Positions 42,001 to 50,205 of a stretch of 64,000 bases of DNA are shown in pieces. A model generated the notes under the pieces. That model had not been told where the DNA came from, did no database searches, and saw nothing but the letters and a program-made list of their open reading frames with translations. Position numbers and translations under genes: made by a program. Numbering within the stretch: the stretch's first letter is position 1; every line of letters begins with the position of its first letter. This stretch comes from Candidatus Laterigemmans baculatus (GTDB lineage Bacteria > Planctomycetota > Planctomycetia > Pirellulales > Pirellulaceae), in NCBI RefSeq assembly GCF_010367455.1, contig NZ_WRPR01000028.1, positions 29,214-93,213 of the forward strand, written 5' to 3'.

Positions 42001-42549
42001 GGTCGCCCGGCGAACGACCGCGACGCCGCTTCGATCCTGCTGTATCCCAAGGTCTTCAAGGATTACGCGGCGCATTGCCGCAAGTACGGCGAAGTCGACG
42101 TGATCCCCACGCCGAACTTCCTCTACGGCCAAGAGCCTGGGGAAGAAATTGCCGTGGAGATCGAGCCCGGCAAGCGGCTGATCGTTCGCTACCTGGCGAC
42201 CGGCGAACCGCACCCCGATGGAACGCGGACCGTCTTCTTTGAGCTCAACGGCCAGCCGCGGGAAGTGACGGTCACCGACCGCTCGCTCGAGCCCGAAGGC
42301 AAGGCGGCGGTCAAAGCCGATCCGGAAGACCCCAGCCAGGTCGGCGCGAGCATGCCCGGGATGGTGATCAACGTCGCCGTCTCGGTCGGCGCCCGCGTCA
42401 AAGCGGGGCAGAAGCTGATGGTGCTCGAAGCGATGAAGATGGAGACGACGATCAACGCCCCGGTCGCCGGCACCATCGGCTCGATCGCCGCGACCGCCGG
42501 AACCCAAGTCGAAGCGGGCGATCTGCTCCTGACGATCGTCGGATCGTAG
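39100..42549 (+). CDS. pyc: Pyruvate carboxylase
   Basis: This biotin enzyme makes oxaloacetate from pyruvate, bicarbonate and ATP, refilling the TCA cycle. It is the single-chain type. An N-terminal biotin carboxylase ATP-grasp domain (starts KLLVANRSEIA; GGGGRGMR ATP loop near residue 167) is followed by a carboxyltransferase TIM-barrel (TDTTMRDAHQSLLATR, DTAGIQAAS) and a C-terminal biotinyl domain with AMKMET, where K1113 carries biotin. From ATG 39100 it is 1149 residues, matching the family's usual length of about 1150, with the first beta strand right after the start. An in-frame GTG at 39022 would add 26 residues of no recognisable domain. Neighbours are metabolically unrelated, so it is probably its own unit, ended in the C/G-tract repeat downstream. 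Confidence 0.95.
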   Translation: MRPIRKLLVANRSEIATRVFRSATELGIRTVAIYSHEDRYALHRFKADEAYQIGRPGEPIRSYLDIHGIVSLCKQYDIDAVHPGYGFLSENPELAHALDAAGVLFVGPSARSLEVLGDKTSARRLAAEANVPVLGGTNEALRDLDHARQAAEELGYPVILKAAKGGGGRGMRVIQSADELEAGFEQARRESLSAFGSDEVFVERFVRRARHLEVQLLGDQHGGLLHLYERDCSVQRRHQKVVEVAPAPNLPKQARQELCDAALRIGRAVGYENAGTVEFLYDVDTDQSYFIEVNPRIQVEHTVTEEVTGIDLVRSQILIAQGHRLSDDAVGLPPQEQIQTSGFAIQCRVTTEDPENQFRPDYGRISHYRSAGGMGIRLDAGSAFSGAVVNPFYDSMLVKCTVRGRTLREASRRMDRCLQEFRIRGVKTNIPFLIRLVGHETFLRGEATTRLIDQTPELFQLPRRRDRASKLLTFLGETIVNGNELVVDRPVATRRTPAPLPELDLAQPLPRGSRDVFLESGAKGLVEWIRSRPGLLLTDTTMRDAHQSLLATRLRTFDMLQIGPAYARLAPELFSLEMWGGATFDTSMRFLKESPWDRLTDLRAAVPNILFQMLLRASSAVGYANYPDNVVQLFVREAASAGLDVFRVFDALNWVPNMRVAMDAVLEAGAICEACVCYTGDLQDPERTKYNLKYYVELAKELEAAGAQILAIKDMAGLAKPAAARQLVRALRQEIGIPIHFHTHDTAGIQAASILAAADEGLEIADGALAPLSGGTSQVNLNTLVEALRNTPRESELRTEALTQLAVYWQAAREFYLPFESTVLPATGDLYEHEMPGGQYTNLFQQARALGLADSWAEVCKTYAQVNEMLGDIVKVTPTSKAVGDMALFMVAGELTPEDVLSGDRQLAFPASVIDLVAGRMGQPPGGFPERVKEVVLQDVEAVEGRPGESLPPADIEAARNEAAKLSGRPANDRDAASILLYPKVFKDYAAHCRKYGEVDVIPTPNFLYGQEPGEEIAVEIEPGKRLIVRYLATGEPHPDGTRTVFFELNGQPREVTVTDRSLEPEGKAAVKADPEDPSQVGASMPGMVINVAVSVGARVKAGQKLMVLEAMKMETTINAPVAGTIGSIAATAGTQVEAGDLLLTIVGS

Positions 42550-42552
42550 GGT

Positions 42553-42752
42553 TTTTCGCCCCCTCTCCCTCGAAGAGGATCGCGGCTCTCGCTCAGCCTT
42601 TACCCCCGAAGAATTTCGCGATTCTCTTTGGGGGAGAGGGCTGGGGTGAGGGGGTCTAAGCGGCCGGCTACGGCCCCCTCACCCTAACCCTCTCCCCCAC
42701 GACTTGGCTGCGGAACTTTCGTTCGCAGCCAAGCCGCGGGGGAGAGGGAACT
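42553..42752. repeat. C/G-tract inverted-repeat element, copy 1
   Basis: This fills the space between the convergent pyruvate carboxylase and msrA genes. Stretches such as gccccctctccctcgaagag, ttcgcgattctctttggggg, ctggggtgagggggtc and its near-complement ggccccctcaccctaac can form long hairpins. The left 85 bp reappears at 63918-64000, where the window ends. It may serve as a two-way terminator here. Confidence 0.75.
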
Positions 42753-42754
42753 CA

Positions 42755-43423
42755 TCACTTCAGCTTGTCCCCAAAAACTTCCTTCACCTTTTCCACTTTC
42801 GGCCGCACCACCGCTTGGCAGTAACCGGCGAACGGGTTCTTGGCGTAGTAGTCCTGGTGGTATTCTTCCGCCTGGTAGAAGACTTTGGTCGGCTCAACGT
42901 CGGTGACGACGCGGCGACGACCGAATTCGCCCGAATCGTCTAACTTCTTGATGAACGCTTCGGCTTGCTGCTTTTGCGTTTCGTCGTGGTAGAAGATCAC
43001 GCTCCGGTACTGCGGACCTTCGTCGGCCCCTTGGCGATTTTTGCTGGTCGGGTCGTGCGTCTTGAAAAAGATCTTGAGCAGCTCTTCGTAGCTGACGACG
43101 CTCGGATCGAAGTGGATCTGGCAGACTTCGACATGACCGGTGCGTTTGCCGCAGACCTGTTCATAGGTTGGGTTCTCGACGTGCCCACCCTCGTAGCCCG
43201 AAACGACGTCGGTGACGCCGGCCACCGGCTCGAACACCGCTTCGACGCACCAAAAACATCCACCGCCGAACGTCGCCACCGCCATCTTCTTGCCGTCCTG
43301 TTGAGTTGCTGACTTCTTCGTCTCTGCGCCTGCCGCTGCCGCCAGGGTCCCTCCGAGGATCCAATAGCCACCGAGGCTGCCAGCGAGCAGCGCCGTAAAT
43401 AATCGTCGGTTCACTTTTTCCAT
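42755..43423 (-). CDS. msrA: Exported peptide-methionine (S)-S-oxide reductase
   Basis: This enzyme reduces the S form of methionine sulfoxide in oxidised proteins. The 222-residue product has a positively charged, hydrophobic N-terminus (residues 1-33, with AAAAGA near the cut site), so it probably works outside the cytoplasm. The active site GGGCFWCVE is present with catalytic C56 and C59, followed by GYEGGHVENPTYEQVCGKRTG and the HDPTSKNRQGAD segment typical of MsrA. ATG 43423 has GAGAGG 5-6 nt upstream. It lies 75 bp after the CobW-type GTPase gene on the same strand and is likely co-transcribed with it. Confidence 0.95.
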   Translation of the reverse strand: MEKVNRRLFTALLAGSLGGYWILGGTLAAAAGAETKKSATQQDGKKMAVATFGGGCFWCVEAVFEPVAGVTDVVSGYEGGHVENPTYEQVCGKRTGHVEVCQIHFDPSVVSYEELLKIFFKTHDPTSKNRQGADEGPQYRSVIFYHDETQKQQAEAFIKKLDDSGEFGRRRVVTDVEPTKVFYQAEEYHQDYYAKNPFAGYCQAVVRPKVEKVKEVFGDKLK

Positions 43424-43498
43424 GGATCCTCTCCGCGGATGGGGTGGGGGATATCGTTGGACTGAGCTTCAGTTATACCGCCCGGAAAACGGTTCAGT

Positions 43499-44644
43499 TC
43501 ACTCCCGGCCGCTCGCAGCCAGCCGGTGCGTGGGCTCGGGGCGTCCCGGGCGGAGAGCGTGCGAGCTGACGTCGCTGACCGAGCCGAGGAGGCTCGCCGC
43601 GGCGCCCTCGACGCTTCGGCGACAGATCGTTTCAAGTTTTTGCGGATCGATCGCGACGCGGGCATTGACGACGACGCGGACCGGACCGGCGACCGGTTGG
43701 GAGACCGAGAGGGCATGATCGACTTTTCCGCCGGTGTGCACCAGATTGGCGACCGACTGCAGCCCATCGGCCATCGCGACGCATTTGAGGTGTGCGATCT
43801 CGGCGGTTTCACCAGCGAGATGCTCGCCACACGCCTGGGCGATCCGTTCGGTCAGCACGTCCAGGTCGAGCGTGCCGTTTGGACGCTCGACGGTCGCGGT
43901 CAAGTTCACCCAGCCGAGTTCGGCTTCGCCCGCGGCGTAGATGTCGTAGTCGATCTCCAGAACTCGTCGCCCGCCTCCCTCGGATTCGATTTCCGCAAGG
44001 ACCGCCTCGAGCCCTGCTCCGGTCTTCGGGCTGACCGCCAGGACCGGGACGTCCGGGGCCAACGGGGCGAGCACCTGACGAAGCTGGTCGAGCTCGGTCG
44101 AGGACAGCTCGTCGGCGCGGCCGATCATCAGATAATCGGCCTCTTCCAACTGCTTGCGGAAGATGTATTCCGCTTGCGGAGAAAATCCACTGCGTCGACG
44201 CTCGCCGGAGACGCCGAGAATTCGCCGACCGTGCGACGGTTTGAGCAGCACGCCGAACGGGGCGGGGGAAAACCGCTGGCCGTAGAGCTGTTCGAGCGGC
44301 AGGATCACAGTTGCGACCAGATCGGTGCAGCTTCCAACCGGCTCGGCGAGAATCACATCCGGAGGGCTTTCCCTGCCGAGTTCACCGGCGGTCTGCAGGA
44401 GGTTATCGAAGCTGCAACAGAAGCAAGCCCCAGCGACTTCTCCCACCTCAAAGCCCTGTCCGCGGAGCGTCTGGGTGTCGACCAAATCGGCGGCCTGGTC
44501 GTTCGTCACGATCCCGACGCGGAGTCCCTGGGCCATGTAATGTGCAGCGAGCCGCGAAACGAGCGTCGTTTTGCCTGCGCCGAGGAATCCCCCGATGAGC
44601 ACAAAGCGAATTCCTGCCACAGCATAATTCTCCACGGTTGTCAT
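43499..44644 (-). CDS. CobW/CobW_C-type (G3E/COG0523) GTPase, putative metal chaperone
   Basis: This is a P-loop GTPase of the G3E family, whose members insert or deliver metals such as zinc or cobalt. From ATG 44644 it has 381 residues. The P-loop GGFLGAGKTTL is at residues 18-28, the metal-binding CxCC motif (GACFCC) at 72-77, and AEPVGSCTD supplies the Walker-B region. The usual base-specificity motif NKxD appears to be replaced by GRAD (in MIGRADELS), which is unusual for the family. The C-terminal domain is of CobW_C length. The long upstream frame (to 45241) runs through a repeat element and the opposite gene and is not coding. It is followed by msrA 75 bp downstream, suggesting an operon for metal or redox care. 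Confidence 0.88.
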   Translation of the reverse strand: MTTVENYAVAGIRFVLIGGFLGAGKTTLVSRLAAHYMAQGLRVGIVTNDQAADLVDTQTLRGQGFEVGEVAGACFCCSFDNLLQTAGELGRESPPDVILAEPVGSCTDLVATVILPLEQLYGQRFSPAPFGVLLKPSHGRRILGVSGERRRSGFSPQAEYIFRKQLEEADYLMIGRADELSSTELDQLRQVLAPLAPDVPVLAVSPKTGAGLEAVLAEIESEGGGRRVLEIDYDIYAAGEAELGWVNLTATVERPNGTLDLDVLTERIAQACGEHLAGETAEIAHLKCVAMADGLQSVANLVHTGGKVDHALSVSQPVAGPVRVVVNARVAIDPQKLETICRRSVEGAAASLLGSVSDVSSHALRPGRPEPTHRLAASGRE

Positions 44645-44760
44645 GGTCGCACCACTCGTCGCCACCGTCCATTCTAAGCAGGGAACTCCGGAAATGTCGG
44701 CGCCGTACTTCACCCTCCCCCCGGGGCATTGGTCTCTACACAAGTCGCACGACCTACCAA

Positions 44761-44891
44761 CACCCTCCCCCCGGGAGGGTCGAGCGTCAGCGAGGGGAGG
44801 GAGAGCAACCCCTAACGATAGCCCCAAGTGAAACGCACCGTTGCGGAAACCCTCCCCGCTCGTTCCTCGCGACCCTCCCGGGGGGAGGGTG
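44761..44891. repeat. Inverted-repeat MITE-like element, copy 1
   Basis: The element is 131 bp with about 41-bp terminal inverted repeats. The left end is caccctccccccgggagggt and the right end the complement, gaccctcccggggggagggt. The core contains aagtgaa. A lone left end (caccctccccccgggg) sits at 44711. It lies between divergent genes, upstream of the CobW GTPase gene, and encodes nothing. Copies at 49249 and 63790 show that it is a dispersed family. Confidence 0.88.
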
Positions 44892-45020
44892 ATGGTGGTA
44901 CTTGCGTCGCCGCTGCGACTGGCTTCCGGGGAAGCACCGGCTCTATAATCAGAGATCCCGCCGGGCGCCGCTGAGAGCGGTTCGCCCCACCCTGCCCCAC
45001 CCTGCTGCGAGTCACTCGCC

Positions 45021-47666
45021 ATGACCCATCCTGCCGCTTTCCGGGATCGAAGTCTGCGCCGGATGCTCGGGACGCTCGCCCTCTGCGGTTTGGTCGCTGC
45101 GTTGTTGCCCCGCTGGGGCGTCGCCGCCGAGCCGGCATCAAACGCGGAACCGGAAGCTGAGACGCTCACTTTCGAAGAGCACGTTCGGCCGATTTTTCGC
45201 AAGTACTGTTTCGACTGCCACGGAGCGACCGAGGAGTACAAGGGAGGGCTCGACCTGCGGCTGGTGCGGTTGATGCTCGACGGGGGCGATTCGGGCGAAG
45301 TGCTCGTGCCGGGTGACGCCGAGGGAAGCTATCTGCTGCAGCGCGTCCGCTCGGGTGAGATGCCGCCTGGGGATCACCGGGTCGAAGACGCGGAGGTGGA
45401 GTTGCTTGCCCGCTGGATCGCCGCGGGAGCGCCGACGGCGCGTCCAGAGCCCGCCGAGATCGATCCAGGGATTGGGATCACGCCGGAAGAGCGCGAGTTC
45501 TGGTTCTTCCAGCCGATCGTCCTGCCCGAGGTGCCGACGTTCGCGGCCGAGCGGCGGGTGCGGACGCCGATCGACGCTCTGGTGCTCGCGGCGATGCAGC
45601 CCGAGGGACTCGGCTTTTCTCCCGATGCGGATCGCTTGACGCTGATCCGGCGTGCGAGTCTGGACCTCCGCGGGCTCCCGCCGACGCCCGAGGAAGTCCA
45701 ACGCTTCGTCGAGGATCCGGCCCCCGATGCCTACGAGCGACTGGTCGAACGCTTGCTCGCTTCGCCCGAGTATGGCGAGCGGTGGGGGCGGCACTGGCTC
45801 GACGTCGCCGGCTATGCCGACTCCGAAGGCTACGACAACCAAGATGCGGTGCGTCCGTACGCCTACAAGTACCGCGATTACGTGATTCGCTCGTTCAACG
45901 TCGACAAGCCGCTCGACGCATTCATCGCGGAGCAGCTGGCCGGAGACGAGTTAGTCGAAGGGTCGCTCGAGAACCTGTCCGCCGCGGACATCGAGCGTTT
46001 GGTGGCGACTGGATTCTTGCGGATGGCAGCCGATGGAACGGGAGGGGGCGGAGTCGATCCGGTGGCCGCTCGCAATCAGGTGATCGCCGACACGGTCAAG
46101 ATTGTCGGCTCTGGACTGCTCGGGCTGTCGGTCGCTTGCGCCCAGTGCCACGACCACCGCTACGATCCAATCTCCCACGAAGACTATTTTCGGCTGCGAG
46201 CGATCCTCGAGCCGGCTTACGATCCGGCCCATTGGCGAAACCCGGATCAAAGAAGGATCAGCCTGTACTCCGACGCCGACCGTGCCCGGGCCGCGGAGGT
46301 CGAAGCCGAAGCGGCGGTGGTCGTTGCCGAGCGGACCCAAAAGCAACAGGAGTACATGGCGGCCGCTCTCGAACAGGAGTTGGCCAAGCATCCGGAAGAA
46401 CTCCGCGAGCCTTTGCGGAACGCGTACCAAACTGCCGCGGCCGAGCGGAGCGAAGCGCAGCAACAGTTGCTCAAGATGTATCCGAGCGTGAACATCTCTC
46501 CCGGAGTGCTCTACCAGTACAACCCCGAGGCGGCTGAGGACCTGAAGAAGTACGACGCTCGAATCGTCGAGATCCGAGCCAAAAAGCCCGTCGAGGATTT
46601 CGTCCGGGCGCTGACCGAGATTCCCGGCCAAGTCCCCACGACTCGGCTGTTCCATCGCGGCGATCCCCAGCAGCCACGCCAGGAGGTGTCGCCTGGGGAC
46701 CTGACGGTTGCCGCCCCGGCCGGTGAACCCTTCGCCATCGCCGCCAACGACCCGGAGCGACCGACCACCGGCCGGCGGCTGGCTTTCGCTCGACGGCTGA
46801 CCGGGCCCGATCACCCGCTATTTCCCCGCGTGCTGGCCAACCGGATCTGGATGCATCACTTCGGCCGGGGGCTGGTCGATACGCCGGGCGATTTTGGGAT
46901 CCTCGGCGGCCGCCCTTCGCATCCGCAAGTGCTCGACTGGCTTGCCGCCACGCTCCGTCGCGAAGGCTGGAGTCTCAAGCAACTGCACCGGCTGATCATG
47001 ACCTCCACCGTCTACCGCCAATCGTCGGTCCGCACCGAAAAGCTCGCCGCGGTCGATCCCGATAACCGCTGGTACGCTCGTCAGAATGTGCAGCGGCTCG
47101 ATGCCGAAGTGATCCGCGACAGTATTCTTGCCGCCAGCGGCCGACTGCAGCGCACGATGGGCGGCCCGCCGGTCCCGATCGAGGCGGACCCGACGGGACA
47201 AATTGTGGTCAACGCCGCTCCCCGCCGCAGCGTTTACGTGCAGGTTCGGCGGACGCAGCCGGTGGCGATGCTGACCGCTTTCGACGCTCCGGTGATGGAG
47301 ACCAACTGCGAAGTCCGCCCCTCGTCAACCGTGGCCACGCAGGCGCTGATGATGATGAACAGCGACTTCCTCCTAGAGCAAGCCGCCGAGATGGCTCGCC
47401 GCGTGGCGGAGACTCCGCCGATGACTTGGGCGGAGCCGAACGATCCCCAGGCGGCCGCCGCAGCGCTTGCCCCGCAAGTCGCAACCGCGTGGCAGCTGGC
47501 CTATTCGCGGCCGATCGAAGCCGAAGAATTGCAGCTTTCGCTCGCGTTTCTCGCCGCCCAGTGGCCACATCTTCCCCGCGATGGCAACGTTCCTCCGGAG
47601 CGGCAGGCGATGATCAATCTCTGCCAAACGCTGCTCAGCAGCAACGAGTTCCTCTACAGCCCCTGA
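45021..47666 (+). CDS. Planctomycete cytochrome c / DUF1549 / DUF1553 protein
   Basis: A large exported protein of 881 residues found in many copies in planctomycetes. It has an N-terminal hydrophobic segment (about 15-36), then a PSCyt1 cytochrome c domain with the heme site C63, C66, H67 (CFDCH), a DUF1549 region that includes a second CxxCH motif (CAQCHDHRYDP, near residue 374), and a C-terminal DUF1553 domain (FPRVLANRIWMHHFGRGLVDTPGDFG, residues about 595-620). The biochemical role of this family is not settled; its members co-occur with DUF1501 proteins and sulfatases and are often linked to polysaccharide use. The DUF1501 gene follows after 53 bp, the usual operon partner. Confidence 0.93.
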   Translation: MTHPAAFRDRSLRRMLGTLALCGLVAALLPRWGVAAEPASNAEPEAETLTFEEHVRPIFRKYCFDCHGATEEYKGGLDLRLVRLMLDGGDSGEVLVPGDAEGSYLLQRVRSGEMPPGDHRVEDAEVELLARWIAAGAPTARPEPAEIDPGIGITPEEREFWFFQPIVLPEVPTFAAERRVRTPIDALVLAAMQPEGLGFSPDADRLTLIRRASLDLRGLPPTPEEVQRFVEDPAPDAYERLVERLLASPEYGERWGRHWLDVAGYADSEGYDNQDAVRPYAYKYRDYVIRSFNVDKPLDAFIAEQLAGDELVEGSLENLSAADIERLVATGFLRMAADGTGGGGVDPVAARNQVIADTVKIVGSGLLGLSVACAQCHDHRYDPISHEDYFRLRAILEPAYDPAHWRNPDQRRISLYSDADRARAAEVEAEAAVVVAERTQKQQEYMAAALEQELAKHPEELREPLRNAYQTAAAERSEAQQQLLKMYPSVNISPGVLYQYNPEAAEDLKKYDARIVEIRAKKPVEDFVRALTEIPGQVPTTRLFHRGDPQQPRQEVSPGDLTVAAPAGEPFAIAANDPERPTTGRRLAFARRLTGPDHPLFPRVLANRIWMHHFGRGLVDTPGDFGILGGRPSHPQVLDWLAATLRREGWSLKQLHRLIMTSTVYRQSSVRTEKLAAVDPDNRWYARQNVQRLDAEVIRDSILAASGRLQRTMGGPPVPIEADPTGQIVVNAAPRRSVYVQVRRTQPVAMLTAFDAPVMETNCEVRPSSTVATQALMMMNSDFLLEQAAEMARRVAETPPMTWAEPNDPQAAAAALAPQVATAWQLAYSRPIEAEELQLSLAFLAAQWPHLPRDGNVPPERQAMINLCQTLLSSNEFLYSP

Positions 47667-47719
47667 TTTTCCGACAGGCACGGATTTCCCCGCCACCCCC
47701 ATTCCCCCCTGTTTCCGCC

Positions 47720-49234
47720 ATGTTCGCTTCCCGCCGCCGCACCGCCGAAGCTACCTGCGATCCTCGAGCGCCCCAGTTGCCTGGGGCCGGGCCGCGGATG
47801 GCGGGATCGCGCCGTCAGTTTTTGGCTCACAACGCGATGGGGATCGGCGGCGTCGCGCTGGCCTGGATGCTCCAGCAGGAACGATTGCTGGGAACGCCTC
47901 CCGACGTGCCGCGGGGCGAAGTCCGGCACGACCTGAAGCCGCGTCAGGGAGACTTTGCTCCTCGGGCGACGGCGATGATTTCGCTGTTCATGCACGGCGG
48001 TCCGTCGCACATCGATCTGACCGATCCCAAACCCGAACTGACTCGCCGCGATGGCCAAGAGTTTGAAGGCGACATCCAGTTCAGCTTCGTCAATCGAGCC
48101 AGCAAGAAGCTGCTCGCCAGCCCCTGGAAGTTCGCTCCGCGTGGCCAGTGCGGAACCGAGATCAGCGAGTTGCTGCCACACTTGGGTGAAATTGTCGACG
48201 ACATCTGCTTGATCCGTTCGATGCATACCGGAGCGAACGGCCACGAGGTTTCGATCCGCTACTTCAACGCGGGGATTCCGGGGGTCACGGGGCGACCCTC
48301 GCTCGGCTCGTGGGTCACCTATGCGCTCGGCTCCGAAAGCCAGAATTTGCCCGCCTACATGGTGCTGACCGATCCCGGGGGGCTGCCGGTCGACGGCGTT
48401 TCGAACTGGTCGAACGGCTGGATGCCGCCGCTATTTCAAGGGACGGTTCTGAGGCCCACCGAGCCGCGGATTCTCAACCTAGAACCGCCGGCTCATCTTC
48501 GCGGGCCGTTGCAGGCGGAGAACCTCGCGTTCCTCGACCGTTTGAACGAGCGTCACTTGGCGCGGCATCCGGGCGAAGCGGATCTCGAAGCCCGGATCGC
48601 CAGCTACGAGTTGGCTGCCGGGATGCAGACCGCAGCCAAAGAGGCGCTCGACATCTCCCAGGAAACCGCCGCCACCCATGCCCTCTACGGACTCGACGAC
48701 CCGGCGACGCGAGACTACGGCACACGGTGTTTGATCGCCCGGCGGTTGGTCGAGCGTGGGGTGCGGTTCGTCCAACTGTTCCTCGGCGGCCAACCGTGGG
48801 ACAACCACAGCAGTTTGCGGACGGGGCTGACCAACATTTGCAAGCGGACTGATCGTCCGGCAGCGGCGCTGGTCAAGGATCTCAAGCAGCGCGGGTTGCT
48901 CGACACGACGCTCGTCCACTGGGGCGGCGAAATCGGCCGCTTGCCGGTGACCGAAGGGGAGGGAGGAGCCGACAAAGCGGGGCGCGACCATAACGGCCAG
49001 GGCTTCAGCATGTGGCTGGCCGGAGGCGGGATCCGCGGCGGCATGGTTCACGGAGCGACCGACGAGTTCGGGCACCGGGCGGTGGTCGATCCGGTCTCCC
49101 CGAACGATTACCAGGCCACGCTGCTCCATCTGCTGGGGATCGATCACAACTCGCTGATCTACCATCACAGCGGTCGCGCTCAGCAATTGACCGACGGCCG
49201 ACCGGCGAAAATCGTGCAACCGATCTTCGCCTGA
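47720..49234 (+). CDS. DUF1501 protein with a twin-arginine signal
   Basis: A 504-residue protein of the DUF1501 family (alkaline-phosphatase-like fold). The start at ATG 47720 places a twin-arginine export signal near residues 29-50 (SRRQFLAHNAMGIGG), consistent with folding before export. Family hallmarks seen are SLFMHGGPSHIDLTDPKPEL, MHTGANGHE and WDNHSSL, with HWGGEIGR near the end. The in-frame opening to 47426 overlaps the upstream gene and is not used. It is the standard partner of the preceding PSCyt/DUF1549/DUF1553 gene. Confidence 0.92.
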   Translation: MFASRRRTAEATCDPRAPQLPGAGPRMAGSRRQFLAHNAMGIGGVALAWMLQQERLLGTPPDVPRGEVRHDLKPRQGDFAPRATAMISLFMHGGPSHIDLTDPKPELTRRDGQEFEGDIQFSFVNRASKKLLASPWKFAPRGQCGTEISELLPHLGEIVDDICLIRSMHTGANGHEVSIRYFNAGIPGVTGRPSLGSWVTYALGSESQNLPAYMVLTDPGGLPVDGVSNWSNGWMPPLFQGTVLRPTEPRILNLEPPAHLRGPLQAENLAFLDRLNERHLARHPGEADLEARIASYELAAGMQTAAKEALDISQETAATHALYGLDDPATRDYGTRCLIARRLVERGVRFVQLFLGGQPWDNHSSLRTGLTNICKRTDRPAAALVKDLKQRGLLDTTLVHWGGEIGRLPVTEGEGGADKAGRDHNGQGFSMWLAGGGIRGGMVHGATDEFGHRAVVDPVSPNDYQATLLHLLGIDHNSLIYHHSGRAQQLTDGRPAKIVQPIFA

Positions 49235-49248
49235 GCCATGCCCGCCGT

Positions 49249-49381
49249 CACCCTCCTCCCGGGAGGGTCGGGCTCTCAGGCCCGGGGAGGGAGAGCGATC
49301 CCAACGATTGCGATGAAAGTGAACTTCCCTCTACGGAAGCCCTCCCCGCTCGTTCCTCGCGACCCTCCCGGGGTGAGGGTG
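49249..49381. repeat. Inverted-repeat MITE-like element, copy 2
   Basis: The element is 133 bp with the same termini as copy 1 (caccctcctcccgggagggt and gaccctcccggggtgagggt). Its core matches copy 1 at aacgat, aagtgaa and cggaa. The left arm carries a distinct ggctctcaggcccgggg segment that is shared with copy 3 in opposite orientation. Confidence 0.88.
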
Positions 49382-49428
49382 TCAGGGATTCTTTTCTTTG
49401 CCCAGCCCCAATTTCCCATGAATCGTCG

Positions 49429-50205
49429 TCACCTTGAGCCGTCGATCCCTTCGAACAGCCGCGAGCCGATTCGCACGATCGTCGCTCCGGCTGCGATCGC
49501 CTCGGCAAAGTCGCCACTCATCCCCATCGACAGCTCGCCGAGCGAGATGTTTTGGGGAAGCCCCCGCTCGGCCAACCGGTCGCGAAGCAGGCGGAGGTCT
49601 TCAAAGTTTCGCTGCGCCGCGGCCAGGTCTCCCCGCTCGGCGGCCATCGCCATCAGCCCTTGAATCTGCAGGTGCGGCAGTCGACTGATTTGTTCGAGCG
49701 CCTCGAGAACCGCCTCGGGCGCGAATCCGTGCTTGGCTTCGTCGCCCGAGATGTTGACCTCCACCAGCCCTCGTACGACGCGGCCGCTCGCTTCCGCTTC
49801 GGCGTGGACGGCGTCGGCCAGCCGCACGCTGTCGATCGAATGGATCAGCGTCACGACCGGTAGCGTGCGGCGAACCTTGTTCCGCTGCAGGTGCCCGATC
49901 AGGTGCCACCGCAGGTGCGGCTCGCGGATCTCGGCGGCCTTTGACCACAGCGACTGGGGACGGCTCTCGCCCAGATCGCGGCAGCCGGCGGCGACCAGCA
50001 GGCGCGTGGTCGCCGCATCGACGTACTTCGAAACGCCCACGATCGTGATGCTCGACGGATCGCGACCCGCTGCGATCGCCGCGTCACCGACGGCGTCGAC
50101 CACGCGACGCCAATTCTCGGCGACCCGATCGGCGGCCGTTTCGGGAGATGGAGAGGCTTCTTGGGGTGGCATCGGAAGGGGGCTGCTTTCAACTCGGTTG
50201 ATCAT
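49429..50205 (-). CDS. yggS: YggS-type pyridoxal phosphate homeostasis protein
   Basis: PLPBP family: a small TIM-barrel that binds PLP and balances vitamin B6 and amino-acid metabolism in the cytoplasm. The PLP lysine is K60 in IVGVSKYVD, followed by GESRPQ and the HLIGHLQRNK signature; the phosphate-binding end is LSMGMSGDFAEAI plus VRIGSRLFE. From ATG 50205 it is 258 residues. In-frame TTG at 50214 and ATG at 50172 are alternatives. The ATG 50205 start overlaps the stop of the upstream gene (50189), suggesting translational coupling; the upstream product does not otherwise suggest a shared role. Confidence 0.93.
   Translation of the reverse strand: MINRVESSPLPMPPQEASPSPETAADRVAENWRRVVDAVGDAAIAAGRDPSSITIVGVSKYVDAATTRLLVAAGCRDLGESRPQSLWSKAAEIREPHLRWHLIGHLQRNKVRRTLPVVTLIHSIDSVRLADAVHAEAEASGRVVRGLVEVNISGDEAKHGFAPEAVLEALEQISRLPHLQIQGLMAMAAERGDLAAAQRNFEDLRLLRDRLAERGLPQNISLGELSMGMSGDFAEAIAAGATIVRIGSRLFEGIDGSR

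Noticed and set aside
44645..45241. N-terminal extension of the CobW-type GTPase
   Set aside because: It runs through the inverted-repeat element and the start of the opposite cytochrome gene; the P-loop has normal spacing from ATG 44644.
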